A DNA stretch of 64,000 bases from Microcebus murinus (Eukaryota > Chordata > Mammalia > Primates > Cheirogaleidae): contig NC_134106.1 of NCBI RefSeq assembly GCF_040939455.1, positions 42,368,001-42,432,000 on the forward strand, read 5' to 3'. Made by a program: the position numbers and the translations under genes. Of this stretch, positions 9,851-20,059 are shown one piece after another. Below the pieces are notes generated by a model, which worked only from the letters and a program-made list of their open reading frames with translations, searched no databases and was not told the DNA's origin. Positions within the stretch are counted from its first letter, which is position 1. Each line of letters opens with the position of its first letter.

Positions 9851-10656
9851 GAGTCGTCCTTCAAGATGGCAGACGAGAAAAACTGCCAGGTAGAGTGCAA
9901 GAAATGCAGATTTTAGAAGAAGTTAAAAAAAAAATAGACAGAAAAACATATATGGGACAAAGGTCGGAAGGAAGGGTGCCTGAAACTACAGGAGACTTCA
10001 TGGGAAGAAGTTGTGGAGGAGAAGTAGAAGGAGAAAGGCCCCTGAGAAGCTTGGAGATCAGCAACAGGTAGGTGGAACAGTTAAATTTCCCCTCCCTTGC
10101 ATCTCAGACTGCTGGTGGGCTCCTGAGTGGTTGGAGAGACCTGCCAATACCATTCCAGAGATAACTGCCACCAGTGAGCTGTGAGCCTCTTATGGACAGG
10201 GCATCAGACTCCCAGCTCCCTCAGGGAGCCTCCCAGTCTGCAGACCCGAGCTCATCGGCAGGCGCCATATTGCTTCATTCTCCCCTCCCCCTTCCCCATC
10301 CATGGCTGCTGAGAGAGAAAATTTGCCACCACTTGCAGGCATTTGCAGGGAATGGGACCTTTCCTTTTGGGACCCTACAACAGACTGAGGGGTACTCAGA
10401 CTGTGAGCTCCCTACCTGTGAGCCCTCCCAGGTGCCGCTTGCCTGGTGATTCCAGGAGAGCGGGGCAAATCCTGAGGTGGAGAGTCTTCGGTTGAGGAAC
10501 CCATGGGTGACTTGAGACCAGCACTCCTCTCCCTGGCAGGGTCAGGGATTGATCTCCAGGGCTCAGGGAACTGGCTTGCAGACCAGGTCCTGTACACCTA
10601 GGTCTCCATTGCAGTGCCCTGGGGCACAGAAGGGATATTTGTGAATGAGCCAACTG
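9851..10656 (+). mobile_element. L1 5' UTR-like segment in sense orientation (inverted 5' end)
   Basis: A 'ttcaagatggcagacgag' motif near 9861 resembles the CAAGATGGC start of many primate L1 5' UTRs. About 0.8 kb of GC-richer sequence then ends at the outer TSD (10657). It is opposite in orientation to the remaining L1. Short frames on both strands here look like chance openings in GC-rich sequence. Confidence 0.55.
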
Positions 10657-10877
10657 GATTTGTTATTTTAAATAGGGCACTATTTTTGGCATAATGACTG
10701 CATTTATTGATACCTGCAATTGATTCTCAGGGGGAAAAAAGGCTCCCAGAGAGGTGATTGTGAGTTAAAATTTATGATGGTAGCAAAGATAATGATTATA
10801 TAATTAATATTGCATTAATATAGCATTTCACATACCATATGAATGGTTTGTTTCATCCTCACAAATTTTCATAGTGG

Positions 10878-10918
10878 CAGCAGGATAGCAATATCCTGAC
10901 AGCAGGATAGCAATATCC
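10878..10918. repeat. 22-bp tandem duplication
   Basis: The segment at 10878-10899 is repeated at 10900-10918 without differences over the shared 19 bp. It directly precedes an inverted repeat. Confidence 0.9.
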
Positions 10919-10945
10919 AAAACCATCAGAGCCAGATGGTTTTGG
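10917..10945. repeat. Perfect inverted repeat, 11-bp arms
   Basis: CCAAAACCATC (10917-10927) and GATGGTTTTGG (10935-10945) are perfect complements with a 7-bp loop. It is probably a chance or duplication-derived hairpin within the MIR cluster. Confidence 0.9.
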
Positions 10946-11202
10946 TTTGACTCGTTATTCCACAACTTGCTAGCTGGGTGACCTTGGCTGGTTTCTTTTG
11001 ATCATCCATAAAATGGGAACATTAATACTAAATGAGATGATGCATAACAAGGGCCGGATACATTGTAAAATCTTTATACATTTATTATTGCCACCATCAT
11101 AAAAGTGAGAAAATTTAGAATTAGAAAGGTTAAATAGCATACTCAGGTTGATAAAACTAATATGTGCTTTGATGGATTTCAATCCCAAGTGTTTGCAATT
11201 TT

Positions 11203-11430
11203 AGTCCATAGTGGTTCTGGAGTCAGAATGTTTAAATTGAATCCTGCCTTTCATGTACTAGCCATATATGCTTTGAGAAACATAAAATGTACCTGAGTAT
11301 CAATTAATGTCTTTAAAATCAGGTGATAATAATAATATTTCAAGGGTTGTCCTAAATTGTAAATGACCTGGTATATGTAAGTGGTTGCACTTAAAAATCA
11401 CTCAATGTTTAATATGACTATTATTTTATG
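11203..11430 (+). repeat. MIR SINE
   Basis: The order of motifs follows MIR: 'tggttctggagtcagaatg', 'tactagccatat', 'aggtgataataataatatt', then a tail. It is strongly diverged. Confidence 0.6.
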
Positions 11431-12139
11431 CAGTCTCTCTAACATTTTTGCTTGGTTAACTATTCTCTGAATAATTCCATATAGTCAATGTAAATTTTAT
11501 CCTTTTAATTAACTTACCTTATTTTTACATTCAGATGCATGATCTGTTTTGCAATCTCATTTATTGTGATCTAATCTTATTGGATGCAAGGTTTCTTCTA
11601 AAATTATTATAATGTCATCATAAAAAGCAGAGTCTGTGAATATAACTTACCTTGCCTGGTGCATGTTGATTTTTTTTTAAATAGGAGTATCCAAACATAA
11701 ACCATAATCAAGCTTAGGGTTGTTTTGAGTTCTTTAGACAGATGGCTTAAAACATAAAACTTTTCCTATTCTGATTTAAATCAATTAGACCTTCCAACAA
11801 TAATTTGAACTCACCACCTTATTTTTTCTTGGAGAAAAAACATATCGGCCCAGACAAGAATGGCTTTATTCCCAAACTAATTAATAAGACTCCATGCTAC
11901 CAGGATTGTTTTATTTGAACTAACTCAATAATTCAACTTTATCTGAGTTTCAAAGTATTTGTTAGTCACTGCATAACTAAGTCAGTTGTTATTCATGACT
12001 GATATTCAGAGAATTTTCAGAATTTAATGGAATATTAACAAAAAACCATGTGGCTCTTGTTTTTGAAAACATTTCCAAAATGTTGACAAGACCAGGCATA
12101 TTTATTTTTATTTATCATTTAGACACAAGGGGAGAATAA
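11431..12139. other. Unassigned AT-rich sequence
   Basis: No gene or repeat family is recognised in this 0.7 kb. Confidence 0.4.
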
Positions 12140-12613
12140 ACAGTTAATAAATAACTTGTAACTAGAGAATAATGAAATCTAAATAAATTTAAGAGGCCAG
12201 TGGAGAAAGGATTCAGAGGAAAGAAAAAAAGATAAATTAGTGATTTGAGCTTGGTAGGAATATTTGAGTATATAAGCTTCCAAAATTATCATTCTAAGTT
12301 TTTAGAAATACCTATACATAGTTTCTTAGGCAAATAGTCCAAATGAATAAATAAAGAGAGAATAAAAATGAAGCAAAATAAGAAGAGACAACAAATACAA
12401 CAGATAGCGTAAGTAGACTTATGTATACCTAAGATACCCTAATTAGTCAATATGGATTATGCTTAATTGCTTAATTTACTTAAATTATGAGCTTGAATAT
12501 AACTATAAGTTACAGGTAATTATAGAATATGGCATATTAGAGTACTAAAAGGACCAAAGAAATCTCCTAGAAATAAAAAATAAAATAACCAAATTTTAAC
12601 AACAAGAAACATA

Positions 12614-13275
12614 ATGAACATATTGGACAAAATCAAAAAGAGAATAATGAATTGGAAGATAAATAATAAAATTCAAATGCAACGTAGAGATACTAAAAAA
12701 AGAAAATACAGAAGAGTGTATAAGAAATGTAAAGTGTACAATGAGAATGTTGACAATATGTCAGACTGTAGTCTTGATGTTGGTGGGGGAGACAAAGATG
12801 TAAAGGATTTATTTACAAAGAAAATGGCAGAAAAATTTCTATTACTGATTAAAAAATATCTATAAATTACAGAGTCTCAGAAGATCCCCAGCATTATAAA
12901 GAAGAAGCAGATGAAAAGGGAGGAGGAAGAAGATGAAGGAAAAGAAGAAAAGAGAAGGAAGAAGGCAGAGAAGGGAAGAAAAACAAGGTAAGCCCTGTTT
13001 TTTTTTTGAAGTGGAGAAAATAAAAAAAAAAATCTTAAAAGCAAGCAAAAACAAAACAAAACAAAAAAACCCAAATACTTTGAAAGAAATGGCAGCTAGA
13101 CCAAAAGCATTCTTTTAAATAGCAACCTAAAAAGTCAAGAAAATGACAGTCAACTTACCAGTCCATACTCTGGAAAATATTTTTCAAGAATGAGAAAATT
13201 AAACTTGTTTTCAGAAAAAAATGTTCATCACCAACAAATACTCACTAAAGGAAATGCTAAAGGAAGGGGAAAAAA
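12614..13275 (+). pseudogene. L1/HAL1 ORF1 remnant
   Basis: This is a degenerate coding sequence of the RNA-binding ORF1 protein. An 83-codon open frame starts at 12614. It has lysine-rich N-terminal sequence, then a stretch like the ORF1 RNA-recognition domain entry. Past the stop at 12863 the sequence passes through a purine-rich tract (about 12905-12990) and further ORF1-like segments in other frames. It is far shorter than the roughly 340 residues of ORF1p and is non-functional. Confidence 0.5.
12905..12990. repeat. Purine-rich (GA) tract
   Basis: About 85 bp of almost pure A/G on the plus strand within the ancient LINE. Its mirror-like purine composition could allow triplex (H-DNA) structure. 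This is inferred from composition only. Confidence 0.8.
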
Positions 13276-14330
13276 TGTAATACTCAATATAATTTTCTTT
13301 TCTAAAAAGAAAAAAAAAAGAAATTCAAAATGTTGACAAATTTTAAAAAGTGTTCCAAGTAAAAACAGTGATAATCATATTATATGGTGTTTAAAATATC
13401 AAGTATGGACTAAAATGACAAACAGTAAAATGCTAGTCAAGAACGCGGTAATTAGAAATAAAATATTTTAAAGTACTTTTAAGAGAGGAAGATAAAGTTT
13501 TATTTAGCTCTAAGGTTTGGTAAATTAGGGATGATTGTATGCTTTCTAGAGAAATGCTAACAGAATAGAATTAGAATTTATAACCTTCAAAACATGGAGA
13601 GAGTGAAAAATGAAATGATTAAAAAACTCAGTAATTACATAAAGGCTAAAGAAACAGAATTTGTGCAATAAATACATAAAACAAGATAAGATTTTAGATG
13701 TACTCCAAATATATTTACACTAAGTGAAACGAGTTACATGCTTTGGTTAAAGACAAATTGGAGTAAAAATAAGTTCTACTATATGATGTTTATGAGACAT
13801 GAAAAACAAAGACAGAAGAATCTAAAGTAAAAGACTGGAAAAAATATATGAAAGTATTAAAAAATCGGTGCCACTTTATTAATGTTGATATGTTAAATTT
13901 TGACAATGCATGGCAATATTGCTAGAAATAAAAAAATTGACTTGATGATAAAGGTTTACCAAGTGAATATACCATTTTTAAATGGCTGGCACCTAATATT
14001 AACAGCATAGACTCAAAAATTTAAAGCAAAAGTTGATGGTAAAGGGAAAAACAGGCAAATTTACAAATATAATGGATATTGGTAACATATGTCTCTAGAT
14101 AATACGTAGAGAAACAAAGAATTAGTGAGGAACTGTGAGCTATTAACAGACAATTAACAAACATGGCCTAATGAACATACAGTGAACACTGTTAACAGTT
14201 TCTATAGTATACACATTCTTTTCAAATTAGAAATATTTATAGAAATTAACCATATAATGGTCCAGAAATAAGTGAAATTTAGCAAGAGGAAAGAGTAAAT
14301 TCTTTATCCAGAATATTTATGTTTATTTAA

Positions 14331-14607
14331 ATACAAAAACATTCAAAATAATACTTCTTTCTGAAATGTCTGAGGAAGTGTTAATATTGCCTTTTCTCTA
14401 AGGAAGCTATTCACAAGATTTGTTTTATTGAGGCTTTATTATTGTGTTTTATTTTAATTTTCTTTTCAGTCAATTCCATTTGCATATCTGTCACAATGTG
14501 TGCTATCATTCTGAGGCAGAAATGCTAAGACAGCTGAAAGTGTTAACTGATAAAGATTCCGCCACAAAGATTTTTCATTTTTATGTCATTTTGGAAAAAT
14601 AACCCAT
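14331..14607. other. Unassigned sequence
   Basis: No gene or repeat signature is recognised. Confidence 0.4.
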
Positions 14608-14740
14608 GAAGCCAGGCCACCTTGAGTTGGAATTATGGCTCTTTCTGTTGCTTGCTAATCTCTATCATGTGGACAAGTGGCTTTTATTTCATGGGGCTTT
14701 TTTGGGTAGTGTTATCTGTAAAATTTAGATAATAATGCCT
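14608..14740 (+). repeat. MIR SINE fragment
   Basis: Motifs run in MIR order: 'gaagccaggccaccttgagt', 'gttgcttgctaatctc', 'gtggacaagtgg', 'tatctgtaaaatttagataa'. Confidence 0.6.
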
Positions 14741-14838
14741 CCTCTCTCTTCCCAGTGCTCCATCAACACACACCAAAGGGTAGGTTAGTATTTAATATTA
14801 ATAATATATCTGACACAATTCCTTGCCCAAAACATATA

Positions 14839-15085
14839 CAATTGACCCTTGAACAACACAGGTTTGATGAGTCCACTTATATGAGAATTATTTTTTAACC
14901 AAACTCAGATAAAAATGTGGTATCTGCTGAATGCAAAACATGCATATATGGAGGGGCCAACTTTTCCTACAGGTGGATTCTGCAGGAATTTGAGTTGGCA
15001 GGGATTTGGGTATATTTAGGGGTCCAGATTTGGATATATTTAGGGGTCCTGGAACTAGTCCCCTGCATATACCAGGGGATGACTA
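14839..15085 (+). mobile_element. TcMar-Tigger-like nonautonomous DNA transposon
   Basis: The left end CAATTGACCCTTGAACAACA is preceded by TA. It matches the end of Tigger-derived MITEs (MER8-like). The right end (15050-15085) reads 'ggaactagtcccctgcatat...gggatgacta', close to the MER2-type terminus. The right TA appears decayed to TG (15086-15087). It has no coding capacity. A 24-bp internal tandem duplication is present. The subfamily is uncertain because the two ends recall different Tigger relatives. Confidence 0.7.
15003..15050. repeat. 24-bp tandem duplication in the Tigger-like element
   Basis: 15003-15026 and 15027-15050 are near-identical copies that differ at two positions. Confidence 0.9.
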
Positions 15086-16049
15086 TGTGTTGGTGATGAT
15101 AATTATTGCTGTTATTATATCTCCATGTATCTTAAACACATTTTATTTTAAACATAAAAATGATACATTTTATTAAATTATAAAGTTAGTATCAACTTGA
15201 AACTTGGGAGGAAAAAAAAGTATTTTTAAATAAACTTTCAAAAGCAAGAGTTCAGATGGCAAAACTGACTCCCAAAGGCAATGTCAAAGGTTTTCCATCT
15301 CTTGGGTCATTAAAAATAGTATTTTTAAGACATTCTTTCTAGTCAATGCAGGGTGATGCTATTCCAGGTTGTCAGAAAGATGAACAAGATAACCTAAATG
15401 GCCTTTCCATCTTTAAAACTTCTATGATGTTCAGTTACAAGAAGACTATTTTCCTTTTCTATTTTTCTTCTTTACTACTTTCATTTATCAGATTTCAGTG
15501 ACAATGGACAGATTTACATTTCTAAAACCTATCCCATCATAGATCTAATATGCCCTTAAATATATTAGATCTATGTCTAAAATAAATGTCAATTATTTTT
15601 TATGTTATTTTTCCAGAGGAGTGAGCTCACTACATACTTCTCAAATAATGCAAAACCCGAAAGGAACATTTGGTTACTTATAAGAAAAAATAAATTTCAC
15701 AGTTTCTTCCTGTGAATGGTGTATCTGTGGGATCAGTTGCACATTTAGTTTTCTCCAGTTTACACATGAGAATCATCCTGTGACCTTCTTTTTCAGATAT
15801 TTAATATCATTCTCATCCATTGCCATCAAGCTTTTGGTAGGTCCCTACTGAATCAGGTTTTAGGTTAATGTTATACAAAGTTATGTTTTTTCCTGTATTA
15901 CCAAGGCTTACCATCTATATAAGACAACTTGATACAGATGCAATCAAGTACGAAGTATATAAAATGCCAACTAGGTTAGCATTCTTTGAAAGTCTGTGAA
16001 ACACCGGAAAACACAGCAAACATTTTCCAGATTTCTGGTTCTTAATTTC
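15086..16049. other. Unassigned sequence
   Basis: About 1 kb with no recognisable gene or repeat. Confidence 0.4.
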
Positions 16050-16150
16050 TCTCACAATCCTATAAGGTAGTTATTTCTATTCTCACTTTGAAGATGAGTA
16101 GAAACGTAGATAAAATGTACACATTCTGTATAATTAAGGTTATAAGCATT
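16050..16150 (+). repeat. MIR fragment
   Basis: 'cacaatcctataaggtagtt' followed by 'attctcactttgaagatgag' parallels the MIR core and 3' portion. Short and diverged. Confidence 0.5.
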
Positions 16151-17769
16151 AGTTGAATTATGCATTGTAAATAGTTGAGGGAATTTTATTTTTATATAGT
16201 GTGAGCTTGATCCAGTTATTTCTCCTGCTCAATTAACTCTTTGTGTTAGTTGTGACCAGTTTTGTCTCATCCCTATTGTTTATGGAGCTTATGTTAGTTT
16301 TTGGATGGCATTAAGTCTAATTTTACTTAAAGACTCAATACATTCTTTCCACTGTGCAGATAAGTTGGATCGCACTGGTACAATCTACTCATATTGTATA
16401 CATCACAGAAATGAAAAAAAAAATCCATGCAATTTGCTAAGAAATAACAATTTATGTTTGAAAATTCAAATGTTTTAAGCACCATAAAAATGACAAACCA
16501 CCCAGAATATATCCCAAATATAGGATTTCAACCTAATAATACTAAATTATATAATTCTTTCTCTTACTTTATAGTATTGTACATATGTATTGCAGTGTAT
16601 AAATGTATCATACAGTATTCTAAACCTAAGTCTATGGTAAATAGTCTCACATTTCCTTGGAAAACCCTGGCAATCACCTTTCTTTTTAAATCCTTGCACT
16701 TATCAATGACTTGTATAAAATTATTTATTAGGCCTTTCCAACAGATGCTTACTTAAAAAAATCATTCCTAAAACAGGATTTTTTTAAAAAGTCACTTTTA
16801 AGAGTTTCTATTTCTAAGAATTTCATAATTATTAACTTGCTAGTTTGTTAAATGTTCCTCTGAAGAAAAATCTTACCCAAGTTATGATATTCAACAATAG
16901 AAAAAATCAAGTAAGTTGTCTAGGTTTCTCATATTTTAATTCATTTTCTTAAGTAATTCTCAAAAACTACTTAATTATAGTTATGCAAAATATGTTACTA
17001 TTAGAGCATGAGTTCTTCACCTAATTTTAACAATGTTTGATAAATCAAAGTGTATTTAAATTTCTATTTTTTTTTTTTGAAGTCTGTAACCCAAAACTTT
17101 CTACAAAACCAAGTTCATCAAGCTACATGCCCAAGCAGGAGGTAATCCAATTTTGGGCCTTCCAAATTTATATGATTTGACATACCCTCTTTAAGAAAAT
17201 GAATGTAAAATTAGACACAAAAGTACATGTTTATTTAGAAATAAAATATTAATGATAGATTACAATTAATGATAGATTATAAATTGCAAATTGCAAAACA
17301 GTGTCTATCACTTCACAAGATCAAAAAATAAAATACAACACATACATTTTTGTATTAATTATCTAGTAACACAATTCTATAAGCTTTTTTCTAATATATT
17401 TGGCTGCTAACCCTTTGTTTTCTTGTGCTAATTTTAATATATTATTTTCTGTAAAAAGAATTTTCTTCTGGCATTGCTGATCAAAACAATTTTTCTATTG
17501 TTTAACAATTTGAAAATCTTTTTTTAAAAACTTCACAGTCCATTATAATGCAGTCACATTAACTTTTGGAATTGTCATTAAATTTGGAAATGGCTATCGA
17601 TTTTCTCTCTTATATGAACTGTTATAGTCATGCACATACTCTTTATAATACCTATAGTATTGCTTCTCAGTCTTTTGGTGTAGTGTTGACACTGTTCTCA
17701 CTAGTTTAATACCTATAGGTTTGTGCCCTATGAAAAGGAATTTTAATTAATACTATTATGCATGATATC
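16151..17769. other. Unassigned AT-rich sequence
   Basis: About 1.6 kb without a recognised repeat family or gene. A 100-codon plus-strand frame at 16454-16756 shows no protein similarity that I recognise and has AT-driven composition. Confidence 0.4.
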
Positions 17770-18237
17770 TGTAGTGGATTTTTTATGTTTCCCAAAAATG
17801 TATGTCAAAGTTCTAATCCCTGCTACCAGTGAATATGAACTTATATGGAAATAGGGTCTTTGAAGATCTAATCAAGTTAAGATGAGGTAGTACTAGATTA
17901 GGGTGGGCCCTAAATTCAATGACTAATGTTTTTATGAGAGAAAGACAAGTGAAAGTTGAACACAAACGCATAGAAGAAAAGAAAGCCACATAAAGACAGA
18001 GACAGAGGTTGGAGTGATGCAATGTTAAGTTTAGGGAACACCAAGGATTGCCTGGAGTCAACCAAAGCTAGGAAGAGGCAAGGAAGGATTCTTCCTAGGA
18101 ACTTTCAGATGGCGCATGGTCATGCTGAAACCTTGATTTTGGACGTTCAGCCTCCAGAACTGTGAGAGAATAAATTTCCATTGTTTTAAGCACCCAGTTT
18201 CTAGTAATTTATTATGGCAGCCCCAGTAATCTAATAC

Positions 18238-18238
<1 letters not shown>
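17770..18238 (+). mobile_element. Solo LTR of MaLR/MLT1-like retroelement
   Basis: The sequence starts TGTAGTGG and ends AATACA (TG...CA). It carries the well-known mammalian MaLR phrases: 'ggaaatagggtctttgaaga', 'aatcaagttaagatgaggta', 'tagggtgggccctaaattca', 'agctaggaagaggcaaggaa', 'cctccagaactgtgagagaa' and a polyadenylation signal AATAAA at about 18169. Candidate 5-bp duplications at the two ends do not match, so the ends may be eroded. No internal region is attached. Confidence 0.75.

Positions 18239-18240
<2 letters not shown>

Positions 18241-18290
<50 letters not shown>
18241..18290. repeat. (GA)n microsatellite
   Basis: About 24 pure GA units directly at the end of the LTR. Probably length-polymorphic. 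Confidence 0.95.
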
Positions 18291-18293
<3 letters not shown>

Positions 18294-18313
18294 GCGAGCA
18301 CTTTAATACTAAG

Positions 18314-18824
18314 TGTGGTAGTTTTAAAATATGTGTGTAAGTTCTTTGATATGCCTGTCATTCAAGTCAGGGAGCCTAGTCCCCCTCACTCCCCTCCTCT
18401 TGAGTGTGGGCCAGATTTAGTGACTAGCCTCTAATGATTAGAAAAAATGGAAAGTGGCATTGTGAGACCCTGGGGACTAGTTGATAAAAGGCACTGTAAC
18501 TTTCTTCTTGTTCTCCTCTGTCAAGTCACTTTTCTGGGGTAAACCAGCTGCTGGGCCACAAAGACATTCAAGCAGCCTTGTGGAAAGGCTGATGTAATGA
18601 GAATCTGAGGCCTGCTGCCCACAGATATGTGATCGAGCCATTTTCGAAGTTACAGCTCCAGGCAAGCCTGGACTGAAAGCTCATCAGAGGCCAGAACAAG
18701 AATACACAGCTAAACTGTTCCCACACACCTTACCCTCACAGTCTATGTGAGATAAGAAGTGCTTATTGTTTTGTGTGACTAAGTTTTGAATAACTCGTTA
18801 AGCAGCAATAGCTATCTAGTACTC
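18314..18824 (+). mobile_element. Second MaLR/MLT1-like solo LTR
   Basis: It starts TGTGGTAGTTTTAAAATATG and contains 'aagttctttgatatgcctgt', 'tgagtgtgggccagatttag' and 'ctgaggcctgctgcccacag'. It ends in 'aagcagcaatagctatctag'. This is the architecture of older MLT1 LTRs. A weak 5-bp match CTAAG/CTGAG flanks it. It differs in sequence from the LTR at 17770. Confidence 0.65.
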
Positions 18825-20059
18825 TGAGTATAGTCTTGGTAAGAAAGAATTTTTATCAATATCAGTATCAATGACAATTTAATACACCCTTCAAGTGTAT
18901 AAACCTGATGATTAGATCATTCACAAACTTATTTCTGATTCCAAATATTTTGCACTGTTTTTTCTCCACTTCTTACATGTCTCCAAGCCTGGGTGCTATA
19001 AGACACATATAAACTCTGGCCAGCACATTCTTGTCATAATGGGAATATTTGTGGAAGTCAATATTATAACAGGACAGCTAGTGATTACTTAAATATGTGC
19101 CACATTGAGTGCAAACCATATAAAGAGATCTTCCTAAATCCAGTCTGAAGGTAGTCCCAATTTAATTACCCTTAGCCAAATCTGCAAAACACCTGTTTCT
19201 ACTTCATTGCTACCATAGAGGAAACAAGAGGAGAATGATAGGAAATAAAAGTGGAATAAGACAGTAGTTTTAACTGGTTATTGTTAAAATATTTCATTTT
19301 TACAAATTTTACGTTGACCATGTGTCTAGGGGAATAAATTACTAAGGTCACTCGTAGAGCTGAGGAAGATGGCTTTCAAGTGAGGCACCATAAAGCTCAA
19401 GTTTCATTAGCTTCACTCTTTGTCTACCTCTCAGCTCAAGACAATTTAAAAACCATATATTTTAATCTGTAAGTATCAAACCCAAGAGTGGGGCTTTATA
19501 CATTATTTAAGTTCTGAACCTACTGAAGATCAATATGAGGACATTTTTATAATTTTGTAAAAATTAAAACATCAGACTTAACTAGAATACCAAATGAACA
19601 TTAAATGCTATTTTAAATATGTTACAGTGAGTTTTGATTCTTATAAAAATAACCACAGAAATTAGCATGTCAACTATTTGTTAAAACTCATTTGCTTTTA
19701 ATTGTTTTCTGCTGAATGATGGGATGTAGAAAAGAGGAAATGCCATCTGCTAGTTCATATTTTCAAGAAATGATAAAGAGCTGCCCATCACCCCTTTTTC
19801 ATAGTGCTGCTCTCAGCATTAAAATGTGCATGACACCAAATTTTCATGGCAAGGAAGAAAAGAGTGTTTAGGATAAAAAAGGGAATTAAATTGCCTTTTG
19901 TGCATTTCTGTTTGACAGTATAAAAATTATCTAGTAATCAAAGCAAACATTAATATCTGAGATACATTAAAAATATAAAGATTAAAATGAAATAGTTGGC
20001 CAGTTTCCAGTTTAACATATAAAGTGCTTGGAGTTGTCACTCCCATCATAAAAAAAAGC
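18825..20059. other. Unassigned sequence
   Basis: About 1.2 kb without a gene. Possible very old MIR-like traces near 19060-19150 are too weak to call. Confidence 0.4.

Larger units (their letters stand above)
5761..10656 (-). mobile_element. Rearranged L1 with inverted 5' end (minus strand)
   Basis: Left to right the element reads: degenerate poly-T and lemur-type 3' UTR (5761-6000), the C-terminal end of ORF2 (6000-6690), the N-terminal endonuclease end of ORF2 (6700-7350), the ORF1 C-terminal half (7390-7735), a foreign block (7736-8650), the ORF1 N-terminal half (8650-9100), a 5' UTR in antisense (9100-9850), and a second 5' UTR-like segment in sense orientation (9850-10656). An 8-bp direct repeat GATTTGTT sits exactly at both outer ends (5753-5760 and 10657-10664). 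This supports one insertion event with a 5' inversion. All coding parts carry stops or deletions. The alternative is two separate L1 insertions meeting near 9850. Confidence 0.7.
10800..11200 (+). repeat. Two MIR SINE copies, one apparently nested in the other
   Basis: The 10800-10876 part ('gcatttcacata...catcctcacaa') and the 11083-11200 part ('aaagtgagaaaatttagaa...ggttaaatagc') look like successive portions of one MIR. Between them, 10925-11080 reads as a second MIR core ('cttgctagctgggtgacctt', 'tccataaaatgggaac'). The order suggests nesting. Divergence is high, so the edges are approximate. Confidence 0.6.
12140..14330 (+). mobile_element. Ancient L1/HAL1-like LINE
   Basis: A-rich sense-strand sequence. 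The 12614-12865 frame resembles the L1 ORF1 middle domain (KDVKDLFTKKMAEKFLLL parallels the 'LFEEIMAENFP' stretch of ORF1p). 13140-13270 resembles the ORF1 C-terminus ('ttttcaagaatga', 'gaaatgctaaaggaag'). After 13300 the sequence reads like later LINE sequence ('acagaagaatctaaagtaaa', 'ggtaaagggaaaaacaggca', 'cacattcttttcaa'). The distance from ORF1 to these parts is short, as in HAL1 elements or deleted L1M copies. All frames are broken and the outer edges are uncertain. Confidence 0.6.

Noticed and set aside
9509..9893. 87- and 114-codon overlapping plus-strand frames
   Set aside because: They are antisense to an L1 5' UTR and overlap each other, with no protein similarity that I recognise.
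12860..13118. Lys/Glu-rich and Phe/Leu-rich overlapping frames
   Set aside because: They translate the purine-rich tract and its complement within an ancient LINE.
18240..18434. 64-codon frame with Arg-Glu repeats
   Set aside because: It is the translation of the (GA)n microsatellite.
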